Under the pieces are notes generated by a model that saw nothing but the letters and a program-made list of their open reading frames with translations, did no database searches and was not told the DNA's origin. This document shows, one piece after another, positions 10,983 to 19,588 of a stretch of DNA of 27,199 nt. The first letter of the stretch is position 1. Each line of letters starts with the position of its first letter. The position numbers and the translations under genes are program-made. Source of the DNA: Cerioporus squamosus (taxonomy: Eukaryota > Basidiomycota > Agaricomycetes > Polyporales > Polyporaceae); contig JABYQS010000363.1 of assembly GCA_022592435.1 (NCBI GenBank), positions 1 through 27,199 of the forward strand. The letters run 5' to 3'.

Positions 10983-12368
10983 TCAATGCGACGCAAATTG
11001 CCTGAGTAGTCACGCCAGTGGACGGACGACACCGGTAGTGCCAAGTAGCTTGACGAGCAACTGCAGCACAAGATTATCGGCAACATGTAACTCGAAGGGA
11101 CTCACCGCGTGTACTCTTGCCACTTCGGGTCGTCCCCGTACTTCTTGTCCCCCGCGGCCTGATCAGAAACTCAATCAGCACCCATGCCTGAGCCGGCGAT
11201 ACGACCTCGACAGAGCCAGAAAACAAACGTCGTGTACCTCGAGAGGCGGAACACCAGACACACGCGTCAACAGGAACCAAGTCAGGAGCGGACTCGCTCC
11301 CGCCATCAACCACGCGCCCCTCGGGAAGAAGGGCGACCGTAGAGACCTGCATGACAGCAGCCATATTGCCGTCCATACTCCCACTTCGCCGACGTAGCTG
11401 TGGGATATCGATGGACGTTAGCCACCTTGGCATGGAGGAAACGCGAAATGTACGCACTTCGGGTGACGACTGACTCCCCACAGACCCGTCGTGATGAACT
11501 TCTCGTCATGCAGCTTGTTGTTCTTTGCACGCCGCCAAGTAGTCTTCTGGTGGTCAGCGACTGTGAGACGTGTCGGGCTGGTCAATACCCCCTACTGACT
11601 GTGTTTCTCTTGTTCGCTCACGTACCGAGCTCGAATGCCCACGAACTGGCCCACAGCGCTACCGCGAAATAGTCCAACGGGCCCAATCTTGGATGATTAG
11701 CCGGAGCTAGCGTGTTCACCTGCAACGAAGGCATGTTTGTACTCCTGGCATCACAACGGACGGTTACGTACCATGTAAATGGGTAAGCCAACCACAAGGA
11801 CCCAGGTTGCTGGACTGCCGGTGAGGTGCATACATGGAGCGGCAAATGCGCATGATTACCTTGTGCCATCCAGAAAGCTGTGAATTTGGCAGGTTGTTGC
11901 TTGACCTCGTCGAAGCGCGAATCACCGCCTGCTTTCATGGCTCGCTGGAGACGAGAACGTCAAGTCCAGGACAGGATAAGTCCAGGCTCGTTGGCATGCT
12001 TACGGAGAAGAGAAACGTCCCGAGCCTAGCGGACCACGCAAGGATAGCAGCGTTCAGCAGAAATTGTCTAGGCGCCAGGTGGAATGGCGACGGAACCGTC
12101 GCAGTCGGGATGCGGTCCCAAAACTTCGCCTTGAGGTGAGGGTAGTAGAGTGAGACGAGAGTCGTGGAAATGAAGCCCGCTGATCCTCCTAGGTCGTAGT
12201 ACATCTCGTTTGCTTGCGGGACGAATATCAGGGCCAGCACTGGAAACGCATATAGCCAGTCAATAATTTGCAGCCTAGTAGTGCCAACGACACCGCCTGC
12301 GCGATCTTACCCGACTGTAGTCCATATGCTGAGACGATGGACGGGAGCAGCCTCGAGAATAGCGGCAT
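10983..12368 (-). CDS. DUF1295 / steroid 5-alpha-reductase-like membrane protein
   Basis: Multi-pass membrane oxidoreductase of the DUF1295 family (C-terminal domain of 3-oxo-5-alpha-steroid 4-dehydrogenases), about 280 aa. Minus-strand exons: 12368-12311, 12239-12004, 11944-11860, 11809-11772, 11719-11626, 11560-11458, 11397-11238, 11158-11106, then an uncertain last exon (tentative end 10983). All eight internal phases agree. It starts MPLFSRLLPSIVSAYGLQS, continues IFVPQANEMYYDLGG, and shows several hydrophobic segments. Near residues 200-209 lies the family hallmark GVSRHPNYVGE, preceded by DEKFITTGLW, and near the end KKYGDDPKWQEYTR. Members reduce double bonds of sterol-like or lipid substrates with NADPH in the ER; the substrate here is unknown. 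The final donor GTGAGT at 11105 is clear, but the acceptor is not. Confidence 0.85.
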
Positions 12369-12489
12369 CTTGGTGGACTCTGTGGTAAGCTGACGGGAGA
12401 TGATGATGGGAGCTGTTCAAGGCAGCACGTTAACCAGTCGCCCGTTGGTCGCCTGAACTGAGCGCGTCGATACGCACTTGGGAACACGG

Positions 12490-12497
12490 TCACGTGA
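12490..12497. promoter_or_regulatory. TCACGTGA palindrome (bHLH/CDEI-like) before the reductase-like gene
   Basis: A perfect 8-bp palindrome containing the CACGTG E-box core lies about 120 bp upstream of the minus-strand ATG at 12368. Factors of the Cbf1 or SREBP bHLH type recognise such sites in fungi. That would suit a sterol/lipid gene, but regulation is inference. Confidence 0.4.
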
Positions 12498-12515
12498 GAG
12501 GCGATTAAGCCCAAG

Positions 12516-12523
12516 TGACGTCA
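12516..12523. promoter_or_regulatory. CRE-type palindrome TGACGTCA before the reductase-like gene
   Basis: A perfect TGACGTCA lies 19 bp beyond the TCACGTGA palindrome, about 150 bp upstream of the minus-strand ATG. It is the third copy of this octamer that I found in the window. Confidence 0.4.
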
Positions 12524-12576
12524 TAGTGACAGGCCGGCCATCGGGCTCTCTCTCTTAGTCTGGAGGATGGATAAGC

Positions 12577-13251
12577 TGAGGACACGGTCTCGGAGGAGGG
12601 TGAAGAAGATGTATTAGTATGCAATGGCAAGAACAGCGAACATACGGCAGCCACTGGTGGCGACGAGGACAAGGCTGAGGGAAGCAGAGACGAAGAAGAC
12701 GAGGTGAGGTAAATTCTGAGAAGAATACCTCGAAGGCACCACGATGGACTGACTACTGCATGCGCCCTGCGTGTGCAGAGCAGCAGTCTTTCGGCAAGCC
12801 CAGGAAGAGGCATGACTCGCCGAGGTAACTAACTCAGCATGCCCCCAACTTGTGGCGGATCATTCAATTTCAATCATCGAAGTCGTAGCACGCAGCCAAA
12901 ACGATGTAAGAGGACACCTGCAGAGACGATACTTGGCAGGACATCATCCGATCCCCAAGGACATCTGCTGGGCCTGATGTGGCACGACTGCATGCAAGCT
13001 GGGGGAGGAATACATCAGAGTCGCGTGCGAGGCCCAGCTCAGCCAAGTTAGAGGAATCACGCACGCCATCGTTGAGCTGCACATATAAGACGTCGTATAA
13101 AACTGTTGAAGAGGAGAGAAAACATGCATCGTCGAACACCACTGCGAACGATATCCAGCTCGCACTGTCCTTGCTACAGAACCAGATCGCGCGCGTGGGC
13201 ATCATATTGCGCGCTGCCGAAGCCCGCCACCATGGCCATTGTCTATGTGGT
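12577..13251 (+). CDS. Possible hypothetical gene with acidic N-terminal segment
   Basis: Low-confidence model on the plus strand. I do not recognise the product. An acidic open stretch (about 12577-12705, with SEEGEEDVLV and SRDEEDE) ends at a GTGAGG donor. A 60-75 nt intron follows, with a strong branch-like ACTGACTAC and a CAG acceptor. Next is a short basic exon reading SFGKPRKRHDSP to GTAACT near 12823. From an acceptor at about 12923, a frame of about 109 codons stays open to a GTCAGT donor near 13251. It includes KLEESRTPSLS and a hydrophobic, helix-like NDIQLALSLLQNQIARVGII. No start codon or stop is settled. It may be a real small gene, a gene remnant, or chance; proximity to the TRP1 relic favours decayed sequence. 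Confidence 0.25.
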
Positions 13252-14696
13252 CAGTGAGTTCAGTCTGGCGCCAAACCATTCGACGAGAAGTAACAGGAAG
13301 GCACCTGTTGGAGCGACCTGAACGAGAATCCCCTCTCCATTGAGGTCTGCATTTTAAATATCACAGGTGCGGGTCGCGCGTAAGAATAGCGAGCGCTGCA
13401 TACATTACATTGCACAGGGATTCGGTCTAATTGCGCTGGGCTTTTAACAACGTCAGATCGATACAGTGAGATCCTTGGTAGCTCACCTCCAGTTGCAAAC
13501 AACGACGAGCACACTACAGGCTGCCAATTGCGGTGGGCGATCTCTTGAACCGGAGCTCATCAAAAGCGGCAGGTACTGAGCGGTCAGCGAGAAAGGCGTT
13601 GAAAGAGACTGATGTACCGCGGAGCATATGTGTGACAGCGAAGCTACAGTAAGCGTCACTCCACGAGTCATGGAGGACCGCGGACTTGCTGCACGAACCA
13701 GTCAGAGCAACCACGGCCGAGTCCGAGACGCCTTGAATTCGACCTTGCTAAAAACTGGGGCTTGAGTACGTAGACCTGCACTTGATGCATTAGTCTATTG
13801 CCTACGACGAGTCAGGCATGGGTACGCGCCGAGAACACTCGCGACTAGATCATCCTGACTGTCACGTCTCCAGGAAGAAGTTCGAACCTTACGACCAGAC
13901 GAACACTTCACGTTCGTGAAGCGTAGGAAGAGATGGTGAAGCTGCTCGACGAGGGTAAGCTGCAGCCAACGTCTATCTGCGAAGAAGTACCTTCGATCAT
14001 CCCTGGCCGTTCTGAATCCAGGTCAAGCAAAGGCCATCGGGTTGCCCAACGACGCTGACTGAACTCTTCTGAATCCTCGCTAAAGCCAGCGTCGTTCCCC
14101 ACAATGAACTAGGTAGAGCTTCATCCATGTCTCCCGCAGCACGAGCTGCCCGATTCCTACCCCGCGCTGTCCATCTTGCTCACTGCACACTCGCCTGTGG
14201 CGAAGCTCAAGTCCACTGATCACTCTGCTATCGTGGATTCGCGAACGCGCATGGCCATGGCGTTATGCGGGCGCAGGCACTACTGAGCTGGGGTGTGCAG
14301 CGGGGAACGGCTATGATCCTGAAGACGTCGCATCTCGAGCACCTGGAGGAAAATATGGAAGCAAGTCCTCATGATCCATAGTTGGAATGGACAGGAATAG
14401 AACAATTTGTACAACTCACCTGGGACGAGGTGGATCTGCTGGATGAGATGAGATGCGCCGGAGTGTCTGCGGCCGTTGTCATTCTCCAGGTCGTGCTTCG
14501 GTTGGACATACAAACAGTTGGCATTTGGCATGGAATATGTCCATGGGTGGCATTCATCTCTGTAATTGATGTATGAACATGCATGTATCAGTGTTGAGTG
14601 TGTCAGTTGACTCGGATTGCAAAGTAGCGAGTCTGAGTCGATGGGTGTGCGCACTTCAGTGATTCCGCCGGCATTGCAGCCCTCGCATCGTGGCCG
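13252..14696. other. Gene-poor interval before the TRP1 relic
   Basis: No supported gene. Short frames include a minus-strand 13514-13714 segment (reading SFNAFLADRSVPAAFDELRF) and a minus-strand frame 14280-14804. The latter contains a plausible intron (donor CCCAG|GTGAGT, acceptor TTTCCTCCAG), but I recognise no domain in it. This could be decayed coding or transposon sequence. Confidence 0.35.
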
Positions 14697-15264
14697 CGAA
14701 ACCACCCACCATCCTTGAAGACCTACGCCCAACAAGGCCCCACACCAGAAGGACCTCGGGGTTGCAAAGTCCACACAGGGGACGCGTCCCGATGAATTCG
14801 ACACCTACCTGCATATGTGTCTCGCTCCCTCACTCATCGCCCTCGTGCCGCGCCTGAAGAGAACTCTCGACCTCAACGCGAACCTCTTGCTCAGCCTTAC
14901 GGCCGTCAAGCTCCAGACGGGCTCCCGAACGGCCCCGCCATCCTCCGCAGGGAGTTCATCTTCTTGGAGCACCAGATTGCGGAGGCGCGGCTGTGAGGTG
15001 CGTCCTCTTAATCGTAGTCATGCTGAAGGAGGAGCTGCTGCAGCGACTCTACGCGTACTCGGTCGGCCGGCTTTTCGTCGAGGTGAACAATGCGAAGGAT
15101 ACGGCGCGTGCGCTGGAGATCAGCGCGAAGTTCGTGGGGGTGAATAACCGCAATTTGCACCACTACGGCGTCGATATGGGCACGCAACTGGTCTCGTCAA
15201 CATTGTGCGCAAGAAGGGTGTCTACATGTGTGCGTTGAGCAGGATGCAGGATTCGGAGGGATGA
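14697..15264 (+). pseudogene. Decayed TRP1 fragment (indole-3-glycerol-phosphate synthase domain)
   Basis: A broken copy of the central domain of the fungal trifunctional tryptophan enzyme (glutamine amidotransferase, indole-3-glycerol-phosphate synthase, phosphoribosylanthranilate isomerase). Recognisable pieces in order are the linker KPPTILED, then PDEFDTYLHMCLAPSLIALV, then GPAILRREFIFLEHQIAEAR, then CVLLIVVMLKEELLQRLY, then VEVNNAKDTARALEIS and GVNNRNLHHYGVDMGT, and finally LVNIVRKKGVYMCAL. These lie in different frames with a stop (TGA) after the third block, a gap where about 60 residues including the KRASPSKG loop should be, and a truncated end. No amidotransferase or isomerase domain flanks it. 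It is best read as a relic of a partial duplication; a functional TRP1 should exist elsewhere in the genome. Confidence 0.85.
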
Positions 15265-15832
15265 AAGAACAACGTACAAAGACTCAGAGCATTGGGCGTC
15301 GGTTGGGGGAGAGCTGCAAGTTGTTGGTGCGCGCGACAGACACGAGAGCATTCATAGAGACGCTCCTAGATTTGCCTGACGCGTGGTGACTGCCATAGCT
15401 CAGATATACAGGAGTAGCAAGCGCAAGGATGGTGATAGTACAAGTCCAAGTGTATGTGTATATGTAGCGCGTCTAGACGCGACGCGACGCGACGCGAAAC
15501 CGCGCGAGCGCTTCGCAAGTTGATCTCGCCCACGACGATCCCACCTCCCTCACAAAAGATTAAACCTGCCCTGCTCTGGTGCCAACATAAGTAAATTCCG
15601 TCTACACAACACCCACACTCTGCCTGTTTGCGATCTCGAGCGCGAGGCATGGACAACACATCAGGCCGCCTAAACAAATTCAAGGCCAGGGGCGGTTGCG
15701 CACGTGAAACTTGGAGTGCAGCGATATAACCGGGCAACCCCCTCGGTGTATGCTCATCATCACCGACCACGACCTCAAGCCTTCTGCGGGGTTATAGCAC
15801 TCGAGTCCGGCAAGTGACCTTGGAAATCCGCC
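15265..15832. other. Promoter region of the enoyl-CoA isomerase/hydratase gene
   Basis: No gene seen. The stretch holds the GACGC tandem array and AT-richer sequence before the start codon at 15833. The opposing open frames are chance. Confidence 0.5.
15476..15495. repeat. Short tandem array (GACGC)x4
   Basis: Four perfect 5-bp units in tandem, followed by GAAACCGCGCG. Each junction creates the core ACGCG, which resembles MBF/MCB sites. It lies about 340 bp before the next ATG. Confidence 0.7.
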
Positions 15833-17066
15833 ATGTCGTATCCCGTCAGCTTCCCGGCCAACAACCCACTGGTTACCGTCACCAACCGTACGTCCGTGCG
15901 AGCTTCTTGCGCTCTGTCGAGCACCCGGCACTGAATGCGCGTCGCATCACAGCTTCCCCGGCGGTGTGGGTCATTGAGCTGCACAACGGTGCCGACAACC
16001 GGCTGACCGACGTGCTCATCACGCAAGCCTTGAAGCCCGCGCTGGACACCGTCGAGCGGCACTGGCGCGAGAACTGGCGTGCCGGGCAGGCGAAGAAGGA
16101 CGAGAGCCTGTGCAGGGGCTCTCTCGTCATCGTCGGCAACACGAAGCAGGACAAGTTTTTCAGCAACGGTGCGTGCATGTTACTCCGCGAATTCATGGCT
16201 ACATACCCACGAGTCCGCGTGCCCGTACCCTGTAGGTCTCGACTGGGCTGGGGCGACGAAGGATCCTTCGTTCAAGACGAACTTCTTCCCTGGTGCGTGT
16301 GTCGTTGTTGCGGCTCGCCGTGCGTGCCTGCGCATGTACGCTGAACCGTGATGGACCAGTTATATTCAACCCCTTGTTGTACCGTCTCCTCACGTTCCCT
16401 AGTAAGTCTCGCACCGGCTTCTCTCGATCTCTCTCACACTGAATGACCTCCACGCTACAGTTCCCACCGTCGCTGCCGTCAACGGCCACAGCTTCGCCGG
16501 TGGCATGGTCCTCGCTATGGCGTGCGACTACCGTGTCATGACTGACGGCAGCAAGCGCAACGCGTGGATGTGCATGAACGAGGTAAATTCAGTCCATCGT
16601 TCATGTCCATCACATATACACACTCATCTCCGTCTGCGCGGCATAGATCCATTTCGGTGCAGCCATCCCTAACTCGCTCATTGCCGTCCTAAAAGCAAAG
16701 GCCTCGAACTCGACGACCCTCCGCAAGATCGTCCTCGAGGGACACCGGTTCACGCCGCAGGAAGCGCTCTCCCTCGGGCTTGTGGACCATATTGTCAACG
16801 GGAACTCGGAGGCGGTCCTGACCGCCGCGAAGGGAGTCGCAGAGAAGCTCGGACCGATTGCGAAGACCGGTGCGTGGGGGGTCAACAAGGTGCGTGCATC
16901 CGCTGGGGCGTGATGGTACGCCTGTGTTCATCGGACGGTGCTGATAAAGCGTTGCGGGATGTGATTGCAGCGGGAGCTGTACAGAGGTGCGATTGAGTCC
17001 TTGTCGAGAGACGTGCAGCTCGTCGACGTTCTGGCTGATGACGCAGCTGCGAAGGCGCGGTTGTAA
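15833..17066 (+). CDS. Enoyl-CoA isomerase/hydratase (crotonase family), probably peroxisomal
   Basis: Crotonase-fold enzyme, 276 aa, acting on enoyl-CoA esters in fatty-acid beta-oxidation. Exons: 15833-15887, 15953-16168, 16236-16292, 16360-16401, 16461-16582, 16647-16889 and 16971-17066. They sum to 831 nt, all phases compatible. The N-terminus MSYPVSFPANNPLVTVTN lacks a mitochondrial presequence. The segment WVIELHNGADNRLTD is the first crotonase block, and AAVNGHSFAGGMVLAMACDY is the oxyanion-hole/GG signature. Then come ALSLGLVDHIV and a C-terminal helix. The last three residues, ARL, fit the PTS1 consensus [SAC][KRH][LM], so peroxisomal import is likely. It resembles Eci1/PECI-type delta3,delta2-enoyl-CoA isomerases more than classical hydratases, but the catalytic residue was not verified by alignment. 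Confidence 0.9.
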
Positions 17067-17588
17067 TTATTGTACGTGTATGTCTTTTGTACTCATGATG
17101 TGAACCAAGGATTGTTAGCTGCGCAGCATGCAGCTCGAGGAATGACTGCTAATCCGAGGCGCACCTATCCGCCGGGGTGCTCAAGGACCCAGGCTCGGCT
17201 TTCATTATTGCGCGAGTTGGCGGTACCGTCGATTTGGATCGGCGTTGCCAAGGGAAAGAGGTCTGTCCCGTGGGTGATCGATACTTACGTCTTTGCCCCG
17301 GAAAGGGAGTGCTGCGTGCTTGCTGCGGAGGCGTTCATTCGGATGCACAGTCTGAAGTCTGTGCAATTTCAAGTCGGTGCTCTGCAAGAGACGCAGGGAA
17401 AGGAGGAGCGCATGTGTTCGACGGCATGCATTCGTTGTGAGCTCGCATGCCGTCGTAGGCAGGGAGGCGAGGCAGGGCCGGAAATAGACGCATCTGCTCC
17501 ACCTCGCGAGTCGCTTCTGGGGTACGCGCGCGTCGGACGGACGGGAGAACGCTGTGGGCCTGTGCCTCGTTGGCAACAAGACGGTCCG
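17067..17588. other. Intergenic region and promoter of the aspartic protease gene
   Basis: No separate gene. A long plus-strand open frame (17070-17888) runs through it, but it lies in a different frame from the protease and has no recognisable content. Confidence 0.55.
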
Positions 17589-17596
17589 TATAAAAG
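17589..17596 (+). promoter_or_regulatory. TATA box of the aspartic protease gene
   Basis: TATAAAAG lies 131 bp before the ATG at 17720, followed by a pyrimidine-rich leader (TCCTTTCCTTTCTTCCTC region), a common arrangement in strongly expressed basidiomycete genes. Confidence 0.7.
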
Positions 17597-17719
17597 CTCG
17601 CGCGGGCACCGAGACGCCATTCCTCCTCCCCTTCCCCTCGTTCTGCAAGGCCGGGTCCTTGTCCTTTCCTTTCTTCCTCAGTTTCATCTGTCAGGTTACA
17701 GCCCAGGCCGGTTCCAATC

Positions 17720-19588
17720 ATGCAGCTCGCTCTCTCCTTCTCCACCCTCCTCGCTAGCGTCCTGCTCCTGCTTTCTGCCACAGACAATGCTGTCCACGCC
17801 GTCCCTCTCGCCAAGCGCGGCAAGTCTATCACTCTCCCGCTCACCCGCATCCACCAGAACCGCGGCGACGTCCACCCCCAGATCGTAAGTACTTCGCCCG
17901 GGCATCGCGCGCGCCGCTCCTCATCTCCCGCGCGCCCCACAGCTCCTGCAGCAGCACATCAACCGTAGCCAGCGCCGCATCGCGCGCATGAAGGGTGTGG
18001 CGCCCCCCGGCAAGCGCGACTTGGAAGCCAACCTCAGCAAGCGCATGTTCATCCCCGCAGGGGGCCGGCCTGGCAAGCAGCAGAAGCGCTACAACCGTCT
18101 CGGCATGCCGGGCGCGCAGGCTGCTGTCGCCGACGAGGAGGATGATGACAACGAGCCCAAGCTTGGTTCTCTCGCAAAGAACAAGGGCCTCAAGGCCGCT
18201 GCGAAGAAGAAGGGCAAGGGCAAGGGCAATGGGAACGCGAATGCCGGCGCCGCTAACGGTACCGACACCGGCGCTGCTGCTGCCGCCGCCGCCACTGGTC
18301 TCACCCCCGCCAACACCCCCACCACCGCTAACTCGCTCGGCCTTGACATTGAGTGCGTCCTTGGCATCCTCTCCAGTTGTTCCGGGGCGACGTGCTGACC
18401 GCGCACGATTCTAGGGCACAGGATGTCGGCTACATCGCTACCATCCAGATGGGCACGCCCGCTACCGACTTCAAGATCCTCATGGACTCGGGCTCTGCGG
18501 ACTTGTGGGTCGGCTCAGAGACCTGCGTCTCGGAAGCAGGTGGAGGCTGCGTGCGTACCATCAACCCCGTTTCTTAGCCGTCTATCTCACTCCACGCTTC
18601 GTGTGTCCCCAGGGCAACCACCAGTTCCTCGGTCCCACCAGCTCTTCGTCGTTTGTCAACACGAAGAAGCAGTTCCAGGTCACCTACGGTACCGGTGAAG
18701 TCTCCGGCGACATCGTTACGGACGACATTTCCATCGCTGGTCTGGCGCTCTCCGGCCACACCTTCGGCGTCGCTAACACCGAGTCCGCCGACTTCTCGGA
18801 CGACAGCGTTCCTTTCGATGGGCTCATGGGCCTTGCTCAGTCGGTTCGTCTTTGCCATTGCAAATTTTGGGTATAGGATTCCTAGACTAAACATGACTTT
18901 TGTAGACGCTTTCGAACCAGGGTGTCCCCACTCCCGTCGAGGCACTCGCGTCCGCGGGCCTCATCGACGAGGCGATCACCTCGTACAAGATCTCCCGTCT
19001 CGCGGACAACAAGAACGACGGCGAGATCACGTTCGGCGCGCTCGACACTACCAAGTTCGACCCCGCGTCGCTCGTGACGTTCGACAACGTCGCCACGAAC
19101 GGCTTCTGGGAGGGCGCGATGGACGCGGTCACCGCGGACGGCCAGGACCTCGGGCTCACCGGCCGCTCTGCGATCCTCGACACCGGCACCACGCTCATCG
19201 TCGCGCCCCCCGCGGACGCGGAGGCAGTCCACGCGGCGATCCCGGGCGCGCAGTCGGACGGAAACGGCGGCTTCGTGATCCCGTGCGACACGACGACGAG
19301 CGTCGCGCTCTCGTTTGGCGGCACGTCGTTCGCGATCGACTCCAGGGACCTCATCTTCGCCGCCGCGGACAACACCGGCACGAACTGCGTCTCTGGCATC
19401 TCGTCGGGCCAGATTGTCGACGACACTACCTGGCTGGTACGTTCTTCCTCCCTCCATCTCTGCTGTGGGCGAGCTGAACTGACTTGATATTTCCTGGTTC
19501 TCTGCAGGTCGGCGACGTCTTCCTCAAGAACGCGTACTTCTCGACCGACGTCACAAAGAACACCATCTCGCTCGCGAAGCTCGTGTAA
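17720..19588 (+). CDS. Polyporopepsin-like aspartic protease (peptidase family A1)
   Basis: Secreted pepsin-fold protease, 517 aa as precursor. Exons: 17720-17884, 17943-18352, 18415-18550, 18613-18843, 18906-19436 and 19508-19588. They sum to 1554 nt, phases agree. A signal peptide (about residues 1-27, ending AVHA) is followed by VPLAKRGKS, with a Kex2-type KR. The pro-region is unusually long (about 165 residues) and contains further KR sites plus a Lys/Gly/Ala-rich stretch (AAAKKKGKGKGNGN, then poly-Ala). The catalytic part starts near AQDVGYIATIQMGTP. The first aspartate motif is DSGSADLWVG (Asp about 216), the flap is VTYGTGEVSG (Tyr about 262), and the second motif is AILDTGTTL (Asp about 406). 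Polyporopepsin-type enzymes also use DSG at the first site. Protein supply by extracellular digestion is the likely role; a vacuolar role is less likely. Confidence 0.93.

Noticed and set aside
12297..12310. A 14-nt intron in the reductase-like gene
   Set aside because: The same donor (GTAAGA) paired with the TTTCCAG acceptor ending at 12240 gives a normal intron of about 70 nt and the correct phase.
14280..14804. 174-codon minus-strand open frame with a plausible internal intron
   Set aside because: Donor and acceptor look acceptable, but the product is unrecognisable and the frame overlaps the TRP1 relic on the other strand.
17070..17888. 272-codon plus-strand open frame
   Set aside because: It overlaps the promoter and first exon of the aspartic protease in another frame, has low-complexity composition, and shows no domain. 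A TATA box lies inside it.
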